From assembly GCA_910587155.1 (NCBI GenBank), contig CAJULA010000007.1, forward strand, positions 1-64,000: a DNA stretch of 64,000 nucleotides. The letters run 5' to 3'. The notes beneath the pieces were generated by a model. That model was not told where the DNA came from, did no database searches, and was given only the letters and a program-made list of their open reading frames with translations. Position 1 is the stretch's first letter; the number at the start of each line of letters is the position of its first letter. Of this stretch, positions 16,567 to 24,822 are shown piece after piece. The DNA comes from an uncultured Lachnospiraceae bacterium. GTDB lineage: Bacteria; Bacillota; Clostridia; Lachnospirales; Lachnospiraceae. The translations under genes and the position numbers were made by a program.

Positions 16567-17046
16567 GTGAGTACAGGAACCATTGTATTGCTAAGTATAT
16601 TGGCAGTTCTCGTGATCGCCATCGTAGTACTTTATTTCCTCGGGAAAAAAGCACAAAAAAAACAAAATGAACAACAGGCACAGATCGAAGTCAACAAACA
16701 GTCTGTTTCCATGCTTGTCATTGACAAAAAGCGAATGCCAATCAAGGATTCAGGGCTTCCGCAGTTTGTGATCGACCAGACCCCCAAATACCTGCGCCGT
16801 TCCAAGCTGCCCATCGTCAAGGCAAAGGTGGGGCCGCAGATCATGTCTCTTGTCTGTGACGAAAAGATATTTGATTCCGTGCCTGTCAAAAAAGAAGTAA
16901 AGGCCATGGTCAGCGGCATCTATATCGTAAGCGTCAGAGGGCTCCATGGGAAATCCATACAGCCGACGAATACGAAGAAAAAAGGATTTTTCAGGCGGGC
17001 ACTGGAAACCGCACAGGAAAAAGCCGGCGCAAAACCCGTCAAATAA
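16567..17046 (+). CDS. Single-span membrane protein of unknown function
   Basis: GTG start at 16567 supported by AGGAGG six bases upstream. The 159-residue product has one N-terminal transmembrane helix (IVLLSILAVLVIAIVVLYFL) followed by a basic and glutamine-rich stretch (KKAQKKQNEQQAQIE). A compact conserved-looking domain of about 80 residues comes next (VSMLVIDKKRMPIKDSGLPQ, then DQTPKYLRRSKLPIVKAKVG), ending in a basic tail. The topology predicts most of the protein in the cytoplasm. No domain recognised. Monocistronic, with its own promoter and a clear terminator. Confidence 0.7.
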   Translation: MSTGTIVLLSILAVLVIAIVVLYFLGKKAQKKQNEQQAQIEVNKQSVSMLVIDKKRMPIKDSGLPQFVIDQTPKYLRRSKLPIVKAKVGPQIMSLVCDEKIFDSVPVKKEVKAMVSGIYIVSVRGLHGKSIQPTNTKKKGFFRRALETAQEKAGAKPVK

Positions 17047-17072
17047 AACCCATATTTCTCTTAAAATTTTAT

Positions 17073-17106
17073 AATGCCCTGCAGATAACCGCAGGGCATT
17101 TTTATT
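17073..17106 (+). terminator. Intrinsic terminator after the 16567 gene
   Basis: ATGCCCTGC-agataacc-GCAGGGCAT followed by TTTTATTTTT. The inverted partner also protects the 3' end of the convergent PTS gene. Confidence 0.85.
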
Positions 17107-17123
17107 TTTCTTCGTTTTTCCGG

Positions 17124-19268
17124 TCAGGCACACTGCCCTTTTACTTCCAGTAAAGGAGCCCCGACTTTGATTTCACCTTCCGCTACCGGTTTAACGCTCT
17201 GATAATCATCTGTATTGCAGACAATCATAGGTGTCGTACAGAGATATCCCGCCGCTTTGACAGCCGCCATATCAAAAGAGATAAGCAGATCTCCTTTTCT
17301 GACCTTCTGACCCACACTGACATGAGCTTCAAAGTGCCGGCCCGCCAGTTCGACTGTGTTAATTCCGATGTGCAAAAGCAGTTCCACACCGGTATCCGTA
17401 GTCAGACCGATTGCGTGACGGGTGTCAAAAAGCGTTTCCACCACTGCATCGGCAGGTGCATACAGCTTTCCTTCTGCAGGTTCTACCGCAACCCCGTTTC
17501 CCAGCACACAGGAGGCAAATGCCTCATCCTCAACCTCAGCCATGGGAACGACAACACCATTCATATGTGCAGGCAGAACCGTATCCTGTACGGATGCCGT
17601 GCGGGGTCTTGCCTGCTCCGGTATGGCTGCCGGAGCAGACACATCATCGAGGTGGTCAGATTCCGGTGTCTCCATAAAATCCACCAGATTGGACTTGATA
17701 ACCGCCACCTGCGGGCCATAGACCACCTGGACACCATTCCCCTTGTGAATGACCCCCGAAGCACCGGACTGTCGCAGCAGAGTATCCTGTACTTTCTGCG
17801 CATCAATCACAGTCACCCGCAGACGAGTGGCACAACAGTCGACGTCGGAAAGATTTTTCTTCCCGCCCAGGCCCCTGAGGATCAGTGCGGAAACAGGATC
17901 TGAGCTGCCTGCGGCAGGCGTAGAACCATCCGGGCCCACCCCTGTTTTGGCCTTGAAATCAGAACGGGTAAAGAGCTTGGTTTCCTCCCCTTCATCTTCC
18001 CGCCCGGGGGTTTTTAAATTCATTTTGGTAACCATAAGATAAAAGGTAAAATAATAAATTACAAAATATACCACGCCCACAATGGGAATCCAGATCCAGT
18101 GGGTCTTGGCATTGCCCTGCAGGATACCGAACAAAGTCAGGTCAATCAGGCCGCCGGAAAAGGTCATACCCACGCCAACATTAAAAATATGCATCAGCAT
18201 ATAAGCCAGTCCCGCTAAAACACAGTGTACCGCATACATTAGTGGGGCAACAAACAAAAAGGTAAACTCCAGCGGCTCGGTGATACCGGTAAGCATGGCT
18301 GTCAGCGCAGCCGACAGTAACAGGCCGCCGGCCGCTTTGCGTTTTTCCGGTTTGGAAGCCCTGTACATGGCAAGAGCCGCACCCGGCAGGCCAAAAATCA
18401 TAAACGGGAACTTACCGGCCATAAAACGCGTTGCATCCACAGAGAACACCTGGGTGGATTTGGACGCCAGCTCTGCAAAGAAGATATTCTGTGCACCCTG
18501 AATGGTCACGCCGTCCACAACTGCGCTCCCACCCACGGCAGTCTGCCAGAAAGGCATATAAAATACGTGATGCAGTCCGAAGGGAATCAGCGCCCTCTCA
18601 AGCAGACCATAAATCCAGGTCCCTGCATAACCGGAACGGATAACCAGTTCGCCCAGTGCCGCAATTCCTGTCTGGACAATGGGCCAGACATAGAACATGA
18701 CAATGCCCACTACCACAAAAACGGCGGTACAGACAATCGGGACGAAGCGGGTGCCGCCAAAGAAAGAAAGTACCTGCGGCAGCTGGATTTTGTAAAAACG
18801 GTTATGGAGCGCCGCCACACCAAGACCCACGATAATACCGCCAAACACACCCATCTGCAAAGTTGTAATACCCAGGGTACTGGTCGTTGTGTTAGCTGCC
18901 ATGGCTTCCACACCTCCGCCGGAAACGATCATGGCCGAAATGGCAGTATTCATCACCAGATAAGCAATCGCACCTGACAGCGCCGCCACCTCTTTTTCCT
19001 TTTTGGCCATACCGATGGCAACGCCCATCGCAAACAGCAGTGCGAGATTGTTAAACACTGCGCTGCCGCACTGATTCATAATGTCCAGAATCGTATAAAT
19101 GATGCCGCCCTCATAAATCACACCGGTCAGTCCGTAAGCCTCCAGCATGGTCTGATTGGTGAACGAGCTGCCGATGCCAAGCAGCAGACCGGCTACCGGC
19201 AGCAGTGCAATAGGCAGCATAAAAGAACGGCCTACCCGCTGCAATACACCAAAAATTTTGTCCTTCAT
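17124..19268 (-). CDS. ptsG: Glucose-type PTS permease, EIICBA fusion
   Basis: Imports and phosphorylates a hexose, glucose or possibly N-acetylglucosamine, using phosphoenolpyruvate. 714 residues from the ATG at 19268 (AGGAGG six bases before). EIIC covers residues 1 to about 425, with the sugar-site signature ITEPLEFTFLFVAPL. EIIB follows, with phospho-Cys479 in DCCATRLRV. EIIA has the phospho-His633 in LLHIGINTVEL and supporting His618 (TRHAIGL). The domain order C-B-A is that of PtsG/NagE, not BglP (B-C-A). Directly downstream of a LicT/GlcT-family antiterminator gene on the same strand, which implies control through the RAT/terminator at 20247-20337. An upstream in-frame start at 19373 lacks a site. 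Confidence 0.9.
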   Translation of the reverse strand: MKDKIFGVLQRVGRSFMLPIALLPVAGLLLGIGSSFTNQTMLEAYGLTGVIYEGGIIYTILDIMNQCGSAVFNNLALLFAMGVAIGMAKKEKEVAALSGAIAYLVMNTAISAMIVSGGGVEAMAANTTTSTLGITTLQMGVFGGIIVGLGVAALHNRFYKIQLPQVLSFFGGTRFVPIVCTAVFVVVGIVMFYVWPIVQTGIAALGELVIRSGYAGTWIYGLLERALIPFGLHHVFYMPFWQTAVGGSAVVDGVTIQGAQNIFFAELASKSTQVFSVDATRFMAGKFPFMIFGLPGAALAMYRASKPEKRKAAGGLLLSAALTAMLTGITEPLEFTFLFVAPLMYAVHCVLAGLAYMLMHIFNVGVGMTFSGGLIDLTLFGILQGNAKTHWIWIPIVGVVYFVIYYFTFYLMVTKMNLKTPGREDEGEETKLFTRSDFKAKTGVGPDGSTPAAGSSDPVSALILRGLGGKKNLSDVDCCATRLRVTVIDAQKVQDTLLRQSGASGVIHKGNGVQVVYGPQVAVIKSNLVDFMETPESDHLDDVSAPAAIPEQARPRTASVQDTVLPAHMNGVVVPMAEVEDEAFASCVLGNGVAVEPAEGKLYAPADAVVETLFDTRHAIGLTTDTGVELLLHIGINTVELAGRHFEAHVSVGQKVRKGDLLISFDMAAVKAAGYLCTTPMIVCNTDDYQSVKPVAEGEIKVGAPLLEVKGQCA

Positions 19269-19396
19269 AAAACGCCTCCTGAAAATTTTTTTGTCTGTAT
19301 CCGGCAAAACCAAAGCTGCGCACTCTCCGGTCTGCCTGAATATGAAAACCATACTGTACGCACAGGACGTCACTGATACGTATCGTATGGGACTTT

Positions 19397-20230
19397 CTAT
19401 AGGTTGATTCGCTTCAGATGAATGGTCAGATAAATCAGCTCCTCGTCAGAAACTTCTTTGTGATAAGCATTTCGAATATACTCTCCAATGCACTGCGCGC
19501 ATTTGTAATGCCGTCTGCAGCTGTGGATAATCATTTGCTGAAAGTCCCTGTCATATTCATCACTCTGCTGAGGAACTGTCTGAAACAGGCGCTGGGCGAA
19601 ATAACGCAAATGAACCACAAAGCGATTGAAATCCAGAGATTCCCTGTCAAAAGTTTTCCGGTAAAAATATTCCACGACTTCCAGAGTTCCCTCAATGAGC
19701 CTGGTAATATCATACATGACACTCATATTCGTATTTAATTCGGAATTGACTATATGCAGCGCAATAAAGGCCGCCTCGCCGGGATTCAAATCCACATGGG
19801 TTTCCTCCTCAATGACTCGCAGGCAGTATTGGCCCAGACGATACTCCGCAGGATAGTAGCTCATAATGGCGCCCTCCAGCGGATTGGAAAACTCAGTGCC
19901 ATTTTCCTTGCGTTTGATGGCAAAGCTGATATGATCAGCCAGAGTAATCAGCAATGATTCATTGAGAGGTGTGGTGATCTGTGATTTTATATATTCAATC
20001 AGCTCCTGTGTCAGTCTCAGATGCTCCAACGGTATCTGTTCACACAATTCCCGCAGCCTGCGCTGCTCTGTTTTTCCCTCCATATGATAAGCTTTTTCAA
20101 ACAGTGCCGGATCAATACGCTCACCGATCTTTCGCTTAAACCCTAGCCCCTTGCCTGTGACAAGCATTTCGTTTCCCTTTTCATCCACCACGCAGAGGAT
20201 GTTGTTATTGATTACCTTTTTAATACGCAC
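19397..20230 (-). CDS. BglG/LicT-family transcription antiterminator (GTG start)
   Basis: RNA-binding antiterminator controlled by PTS phosphorylation. From a GTG at 20230 (GGAGGG-type site upstream) the protein has 277 residues, the family norm. The CAT RNA-binding domain is residues 1-55 (RIKKVINNNILCVVDEKGNE). Two PRD modules follow, with all four regulatory histidines at the expected places: His100 (LADHISFAI), His159 (ALHIVNSEL), His207 (VVHLRY) and His271 (LTIHLKRI). A longer ATG ORF from 20314 runs back through the terminator hairpin and is not credible. A RAT site overlapping a terminator lies in its leader, so it should autoregulate with the downstream PTS gene. Confidence 0.92.
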   Translation of the reverse strand: MRIKKVINNNILCVVDEKGNEMLVTGKGLGFKRKIGERIDPALFEKAYHMEGKTEQRRLRELCEQIPLEHLRLTQELIEYIKSQITTPLNESLLITLADHISFAIKRKENGTEFSNPLEGAIMSYYPAEYRLGQYCLRVIEEETHVDLNPGEAAFIALHIVNSELNTNMSVMYDITRLIEGTLEVVEYFYRKTFDRESLDFNRFVVHLRYFAQRLFQTVPQQSDEYDRDFQQMIIHSCRRHYKCAQCIGEYIRNAYHKEVSDEELIYLTIHLKRINL

Positions 20231-20246
20231 ATTCTCCGCCCTCCCT

Positions 20247-20337
20247 AAAAAAAACAGACCAACCCCGTCTATGGTATCCCTTGTGAAAGGGAAAAAACAG
20301 ACAGAGTTGGTCAAGCCCGCCAGACCGGTAACATTCC
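20247..20337 (-). promoter_or_regulatory. RAT antiterminator site overlapping an intrinsic terminator
   Basis: On the minus strand the RAT is 20337-20309, reading GGAATGTTACCGG, five bases, GGCGGGCTTGACC. This fits the LicT/SacT RAT consensus (GGNNTGTTACTG...GCAGGCNNNACC). Its 3' end (GACC) is the 5' arm of a terminator: GACCAACTCTGTCT pairs with AGACGGGGTTGGTC over 14 bp (two G-U), then eight T's (20254-20247). Binding of the antiterminator would prevent the hairpin and allow transcription of its own gene and the PTS permease. Confidence 0.88.
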
Positions 20338-20477
20338 AACAATAAATTCTAATTTATAATAGCTTTGCGTCAAAAAGAAGTCAAGAGGGAATTGGGAAAG
20401 TAAAACAGGTTCTACCGATTGCACAACTTTTGAAAACATTTTTTGGGCATTCCGCCAAAGCACATTCCGGCCGTTAA

Positions 20478-20909
20478 TCAGGAACAGTCGCGCGCCCGCA
20501 CATCCATGGAGATCTGGCAGTCAGCCAGATGCTCATAGTTAATCTCCAGTGCATAGTCCACATTGACACGGATCTGTTTTTCACTCTCCTCTACGCTGAT
20601 CTGGTGCGTATCAATACCGATCAGGATGCTGCCGAAGGGTGTCTTATAATCCGTCACATTTTTCTTTTTTTCCTCAAAGATCATATGTACATTCACAAGG
20701 CCTTTTTTCGTCAGATCCAGTATCTGTCCATTCCACTTGATAATATTTTTAGTTGTATCACGGAATCCCTCCATGGCTTCCTCGTAAATGACATAATGGT
20801 TGTTATTTTTCTTATAATACTCTGCAGCCGTTACGGTTTCCAGATCATTCGTTTCGTCTTCGCTCTCGAACTGCAGTCCTTTTATGAAAAGCAGTACATC
20901 TTTTGTCAT
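20478..20909 (-). CDS. DUF1934 (YwiB-like) beta-barrel protein
   Basis: 143 residues, all-beta, calycin-like protein of the DUF1934 family. Typical features are the N-terminal VLLFIKGLQFESEDE, the central YYKKNNNHYVIYEEAMEGF and the C-terminal DYALEINYEHLADCQISMDV. No catalytic motif is evident and the function is unknown; family members often lie near argS or murI in Firmicutes. It starts 10 bp after the murI stop codon, so the two are cotranscribed, and its stop is followed by about 240 bp containing the RAT/terminator of the next operon. Confidence 0.8.
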   Translation of the reverse strand: MTKDVLLFIKGLQFESEDETNDLETVTAAEYYKKNNNHYVIYEEAMEGFRDTTKNIIKWNGQILDLTKKGLVNVHMIFEEKKKNVTDYKTPFGSILIGIDTHQISVEESEKQIRVNVDYALEINYEHLADCQISMDVRARDCS

Positions 20910-20919
20910 ACCCTACCCT

Positions 20920-21738
20920 CTAATATTCTTCTATATTGATCACTTTTGCCGACAGGATGCCGTATTTGATAATGGAATTGGCAATGCGGATAAACTTTTC
21001 CGCCCCATCACTGACAAAAAACTGATACTGATTATCTCCCAGCCCCGGTCTGGACAGGTTCAGCATCTGTTCTTTCTCCAACACCGCCCGCAGTTCATGG
21101 GCCGTCTCATAGGCCGGGTTTACCAGTGTCACACCCCTGCCCATCACTCTGCCCACAGTGGAACGGATGAGCGGATAATGGGTACAGCCCAGTATCAGGG
21201 TATCAATCCCGCTGTCTGACAGGCTGCTCAGATACCGCATTGCAATCTCATCCGTTACAGGGTCATTCAAAAGCCCTTCCTCCACCAGCGGTACGAACAG
21301 CGGACATGCCTTTTCCAGAATTGTCACATTCTTATGATATTGCTTTATGTATCTCGTATAGATCTGGCTGCCTATGGTAGCTTCCGTGCCGATCACGCCT
21401 ATCTTTCCGTTTTCCGTTACATCCATGGCCGCCCTGGCTCCCGGCTTCACCACGCCGATCACGGGTATCTCCATTTCTTTCTCAATCTCATCGAGCGCAT
21501 AGGCGCTGGCCGTGTTACATGCTGCCACAATGGCTTTTACATTCTGCTGCCGCAAAAAACGGACAATCTGCCGGGAATATCTGGTCACGGTTTCCTTAGA
21601 TTTGCTCCCGTACGGCACCCTGGCGGTATCCCCAAAATAGATGATCCGCTCATCCGGTATCTGTCGCATAATCTCCCGTACAACCGTAAGCCCTCCCACT
21701 CCTGAATCAAAAACCCCTATCGGTGCGCTGCTGTTCAT
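20920..21738 (-). CDS. murI: Glutamate racemase
   Basis: Makes D-glutamate for peptidoglycan. 272 residues from the ATG at 21738 (GAGGAAAAGAAG upstream). N-terminal PIGVFDSGVGGLTV is the family signature. The two catalytic cysteines are Cys74 (VAACNTASA) and Cys185 (LGCTHYPL), each in the conserved context, with Asp11 in the DSG motif. An upstream TTG/GTG extension to 21804 is unsupported. Precedes DUF1934 by 10 bp and follows a small membrane-protein gene by 52 bp, suggesting one operon. Confidence 0.95.
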   Translation of the reverse strand: MNSSAPIGVFDSGVGGLTVVREIMRQIPDERIIYFGDTARVPYGSKSKETVTRYSRQIVRFLRQQNVKAIVAACNTASAYALDEIEKEMEIPVIGVVKPGARAAMDVTENGKIGVIGTEATIGSQIYTRYIKQYHKNVTILEKACPLFVPLVEEGLLNDPVTDEIAMRYLSSLSDSGIDTLILGCTHYPLIRSTVGRVMGRGVTLVNPAYETAHELRAVLEKEQMLNLSRPGLGDNQYQFFVSDGAEKFIRIANSIIKYGILSAKVINIEEY

Positions 21739-21790
21739 CTTCTTTTCCTCATTATCACAACAGTTCAGACAGACTGCCCCGCCAAAACTG

Positions 21791-22084
21791 CTACTTTTCA
21801 CCAAAAATCATTTCCAGAAATCTGCTTTTGATCTCAATTTCATCCGGCGCTGCTTCCAGCATGGAAAAAAATCCTTCCGCACGGCCCCATTCCGCTCTCC
21901 CGCCCTCTTCCCGGTCACATTCACTCTCTATGGCGTCTCCGTCCTGCCCGGAAATCTCAAAGGTCTCTTCTGTCATCGAAAAACCGGGGTAAAGTATCCC
22001 CCACCAGCCTGCCGACAATACGATCAAAAGCGCCAGTTCTCCTATATATATATGTTCCCTGATTTTTTTCATACACTCTGCCAT
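21791..22084 (-). CDS. Small single-span membrane protein, unknown
   Basis: 97 residues from the ATG at 22084, preceded by GGGAGG seven bases away (an earlier ATG at 22099 overlaps that site). One hydrophobic segment (IYIGELALLIVLSAGWWGIL) follows a short basic N-terminus. The rest is acidic and probably extracytoplasmic (EETFEISGQDGDAIESE). No recognised domain. Sits between gntR and murI on the same strand. Confidence 0.6.
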   Translation of the reverse strand: MAECMKKIREHIYIGELALLIVLSAGWWGILYPGFSMTEETFEISGQDGDAIESECDREEGGRAEWGRAEGFFSMLEAAPDEIEIKSRFLEMIFGEK

Positions 22085-22145
22085 GACACAACCTCCCATT
22101 TCCTGTCTCTTCTATGGAAAGTCTTGCCTGATTCCGGGAACTTAT

Positions 22146-22841
22146 TCACGCATCATTTGCCGCCGCCTGTTCTTTCTTGATCTTACGCATAATGGCTTCT
22201 TCCTGGTTGTCGATATGTGTCTTTACAATCCGGGCCGCCTTTACCTTATCACCTTCCAGAATACTTTCGTACATGATTCTGTGCTCACTCATGATCTGAG
22301 GATGTTTGCTCTCATCCTTGATATATTCAAAACGATAGCGGTACATCTGCTCGCCAAGATTGCTGACGAGCTGCGTCAGGCGCACATTGCCGGAGGCCTC
22401 CACAATTGCATCGTGAAATGCCACATCCGCACTGGCTATGGCACTGCTGTCTCCGGTTCGGGCCGCTTCCTCCACCTGATTCAGCTTTTCCCTGAGCGCT
22501 TCTTTATTCTCCGGTGTGATGCGTTCACATGCCAGCTCGATGGCCAGACTTTCCAATGCCTGCCTCACCTCCAGCACGTCTTTCAGATTTTTTTCCGTAA
22601 TATTGGCGACTTCCGCTCCTCTTCTGGGAATCATCGTCACCAGTCCCTCCAGTTCCAGCTTGCGGATCGCCTCCCTGATAGGCGTCCTGCTCACGCCCAG
22701 ACGGTTGGCCAGATGAATCTCCATCAACCGCTCTCCCGGTTTCAGTTCTCCGGTCAGAATGCCCCGGCGCAATGTTTTAAAAACCACATCCCGCAAAGGA
22801 AGGAATTCATCCATACTCACATGCAGATTATCTTCCTTCAT
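22146..22841 (-). CDS. GntR-family transcriptional regulator, FadR/FCD subfamily
   Basis: 231 residues. The N-terminal winged helix (RRGILTGELKPGERLMEIHL, then GVSRTPIREAIRKLELEGLV) is the GntR signature. An all-helical FCD ligand-binding domain follows, with metal-coordinating residues in ADVAFHDAIVEASGN and SEHRIMYESILEGD. The start overlaps the ispE stop (22838-22841, ATGA), so it is translated from the ispE message. No sugar-acid or other catabolic genes adjoin it, so the ligand is unknown. It could regulate a distant catabolic operon. Confidence 0.88.
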   Translation of the reverse strand: MKEDNLHVSMDEFLPLRDVVFKTLRRGILTGELKPGERLMEIHLANRLGVSRTPIREAIRKLELEGLVTMIPRRGAEVANITEKNLKDVLEVRQALESLAIELACERITPENKEALREKLNQVEEAARTGDSSAIASADVAFHDAIVEASGNVRLTQLVSNLGEQMYRYRFEYIKDESKHPQIMSEHRIMYESILEGDKVKAARIVKTHIDNQEEAIMRKIKKEQAAANDA

Positions 22842-23746
22842 AAGCCCTCACCTCCGCCTATCGAGCTGTCTTTTTCACGGCATCCCCGATCAATAAAAGT
22901 GGCAGGGAATATCTCTCTTGCCACCCCTGCTTCCCGCAGAGTCCTGCACGCCGCTGTAGCCTGCGTCTGTGTTTCAAAGATACCAAAAACCGACGGTCCG
23001 CTGCCGCTCATCAAGGCGGCCAGTGCACCGCAGGCTTTCAGATCCGCCTCGATCTGCCCGATCACGGGATATGCTTTCTTTGTCACGGTTTCCAGAATAT
23101 TTTCCATATAATAACACATGCCATACAGATCACCGGAGCGCATGGCCGCTTCTGTCCTGTCCATATCCGGATGCCGCGTAATCCGCTCCACATGCAGCTT
23201 CTCAAACACAGACCTGGTAGATACCAGAACATCCGGTCGTGCAATCACCAGATGCGCACCCTGCATCTGCGGAAGCGGCGTCAGTATCTCTCCGATTCCC
23301 TCACTGCGCATCGTCCCGCCCACAATGCAAAACGGCACATCCGCCCCGATCCGTACCGCCAGACGCTTCATCTCTTCGACATCCATCCCCAGGGAAAACA
23401 ACCTGTTCATACCATGAAACACGGCTGCCGCGTCACTGCTCCCTCCGGCCAGTCCGGCCGCCATGGGAATTTTCTTTTTTAAATCAATCTTCACACCGCC
23501 GGCAATCCCATACTGCTCCATAATCAGCTTTGCCGCCTTCCAGACCAGATTGCTCTCATCCGCCGGCAGCGTATCCCGATCCGTCCGCAGACAGATTCCC
23601 TCTTCCGCCGCTTCAAACGTAAGCTCATCATACAGATCCACCGTCTGCATAATCATCTTTACCTCATGGTATCCGTTCTCCAGCCTCCGGACTACATCCA
23701 GCCCCAGATTTATTTTGGCCATAGCCTGCAATGTAAACTTTTCCAT
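22838..23746 (-). CDS. ispE: 4-diphosphocytidyl-2-C-methyl-D-erythritol kinase
   Basis: GHMP kinase of the MEP isoprenoid pathway. 302 residues from the ATG at 23746 (MEKFTLQAMAKINLGL). Signature elements are AMAKINLGLDV at the N-terminus, the phosphate-binding glycine loop PMAAGLAGGSSDAAAV and the C-terminal LMSGSGPSVFGIF. GGAGATAC lies about ten bases upstream. A strong promoter lies at 23792-23820. Overlaps the start of the downstream gntR gene by four bases. Confidence 0.95.
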   Translation of the reverse strand: MEKFTLQAMAKINLGLDVVRRLENGYHEVKMIMQTVDLYDELTFEAAEEGICLRTDRDTLPADESNLVWKAAKLIMEQYGIAGGVKIDLKKKIPMAAGLAGGSSDAAAVFHGMNRLFSLGMDVEEMKRLAVRIGADVPFCIVGGTMRSEGIGEILTPLPQMQGAHLVIARPDVLVSTRSVFEKLHVERITRHPDMDRTEAAMRSGDLYGMCYYMENILETVTKKAYPVIGQIEADLKACGALAALMSGSGPSVFGIFETQTQATAACRTLREAGVAREIFPATFIDRGCREKDSSIGGGEGL

Positions 23747-23791
23747 ACTCTTGTATCTCCATTTGTACTTTGTATACATCAGATCGTATTT

Positions 23792-23820
23792 ATTATATCC
23801 GTTTGTATTTATAACGTCAA
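23792..23820 (-). promoter_or_regulatory. Promoter of ispE-gntR
   Basis: Minus strand TTGACG (23820-23815), 17-bp spacer, TATAAT (23797-23792); near-consensus sigma-A promoter. Confidence 0.8.
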
Positions 23821-23966
23821 GAGGAGGACTCCCCGCCGGTTAGCATAATCTTCCATAAATCTCACCGATTCTATTAATATTCCTCACGCTTCGTCCGATA
23901 TAAACCATAACAGACAATATTGCCGGCAGGCATAGAGCAGTTTTATTCGGACAAGGAGGTTTTTCA

Positions 23967-24620
23967 ATGAGTGTAAACGGAATTACAGCAGGCACAGGTA
24001 CAGACTATACTGATTATAACAGTACCAGCGCAAAAAATACGGTTTCCGATGTAAAAACAGAAGAAAATGCAACAGGCAGCGGTGCGCAGACCGGTGTGGT
24101 ATATGAAAAATCGGATGAGAAGAAGCCCGATCCCACCAAGACAACCTATAAACCCAATACGGAGCTTGTTGCTAAATTAAAGGCAGATGCAGAAGCCCGT
24201 ACCGCCCAGATGCGCAGTCTGGTCGAGAAGATGATGATGGGCCAGGGCCAGGCATTTGGCACTGCCAGCGATGACGCTATGTGGAAATTCCTTGCCGGCG
24301 GCAAGTTTACCGTAAGTGCGGCGGCCAAGGCACAGGCGCAGGCCGATATCGCAGACGACGGATACTGGGGTGTCAACCAGACTTCCGACCGTATCCTTGA
24401 TTTTGCCAAAGCGCTCTCCGGCGGTGATCCTGACAAGATGGAAGACATGAAGAATGCTTTCATCAAAGGCTATAAGCAGGCAACCGGCACCTGGGGCAAG
24501 GATCTGCCGGATATTTCCAGCCGTACGTATGATGCCGTCATGGAGAAATTTGACAAATGGAAAGAGGAGTCTCAGAAGACGCCTGACAAGACAGAAGATG
24601 TTACACAGTCTCAGGCATAA
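23967..24620 (+). CDS. Hypothetical soluble protein, Ala/Lys-rich
   Basis: 217 residues, ATG with ACAAGGAGG upstream. No signal peptide. The N-terminal 60 residues are low-complexity, Thr/Ser/Asn-rich (GTGTDYTDYNSTSAKNTVSD). A helical middle (ELVAKLKADAEARTAQMRSL) follows, then a conserved-looking segment with aromatic and Gly positions (DDGYWGVNQTSDRILDFAKA) that ends with a helical MEKFDKWKEE region. The arrangement recalls uncharacterised proteins of motile Lachnospiraceae, but no domain can be named. A weak sigma-D-like sequence (TTAATATT, 12 bases, TCCGATAT at about 23873-23901) lies upstream. Own terminator. Confidence 0.65.
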   Translation: MSVNGITAGTGTDYTDYNSTSAKNTVSDVKTEENATGSGAQTGVVYEKSDEKKPDPTKTTYKPNTELVAKLKADAEARTAQMRSLVEKMMMGQGQAFGTASDDAMWKFLAGGKFTVSAAAKAQAQADIADDGYWGVNQTSDRILDFAKALSGGDPDKMEDMKNAFIKGYKQATGTWGKDLPDISSRTYDAVMEKFDKWKEESQKTPDKTEDVTQSQA

Positions 24621-24686
24621 CGGTTCCTGAGCGCAGAGCGGATCACTGTCTGCCTTTGTCCTGGCTGATCGCAGAATGATGTTTTA

Positions 24687-24729
24687 AACTCCCGGTATAT
24701 GATAGGATGCTTATCATGTACCGGGAGTT
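24687..24729 (+). terminator. Hairpin terminator after the 23967 gene
   Basis: AACTCCCGGTA-t-ATGATA-ggatgct-TATCAT-g-TACCGGGAGTT, a 17-bp stem with two small bulges. The following run is broken (ATGTATTTGTATTGTTTTC). It lies between convergent genes and may serve both. Confidence 0.65.
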
Positions 24730-24822
24730 ATGTATTTGTATTGTTTTCTCTGTCTGCTTCAGCCAGTTACCATCTGTCTGCCGAAATAACTTCTGACAGA
24801 TTATGAGACGCGGCTGCACGCA

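Noticed and set aside
20247..20312. RAT site also directly before the PTS gene (19269-19396)
   Set aside because: The gap was read on the minus strand and shows no GGNNTGTTAC...GCAGGC pattern or terminator.
23873..23901. Sigma-D (flagellar) promoter upstream of the 23967 gene
   Set aside because: TTAATATT-12-TCCGATAT has partial likeness but only about five matches in the -35 region and one base too much spacing; mentioned only as a weak possibility.
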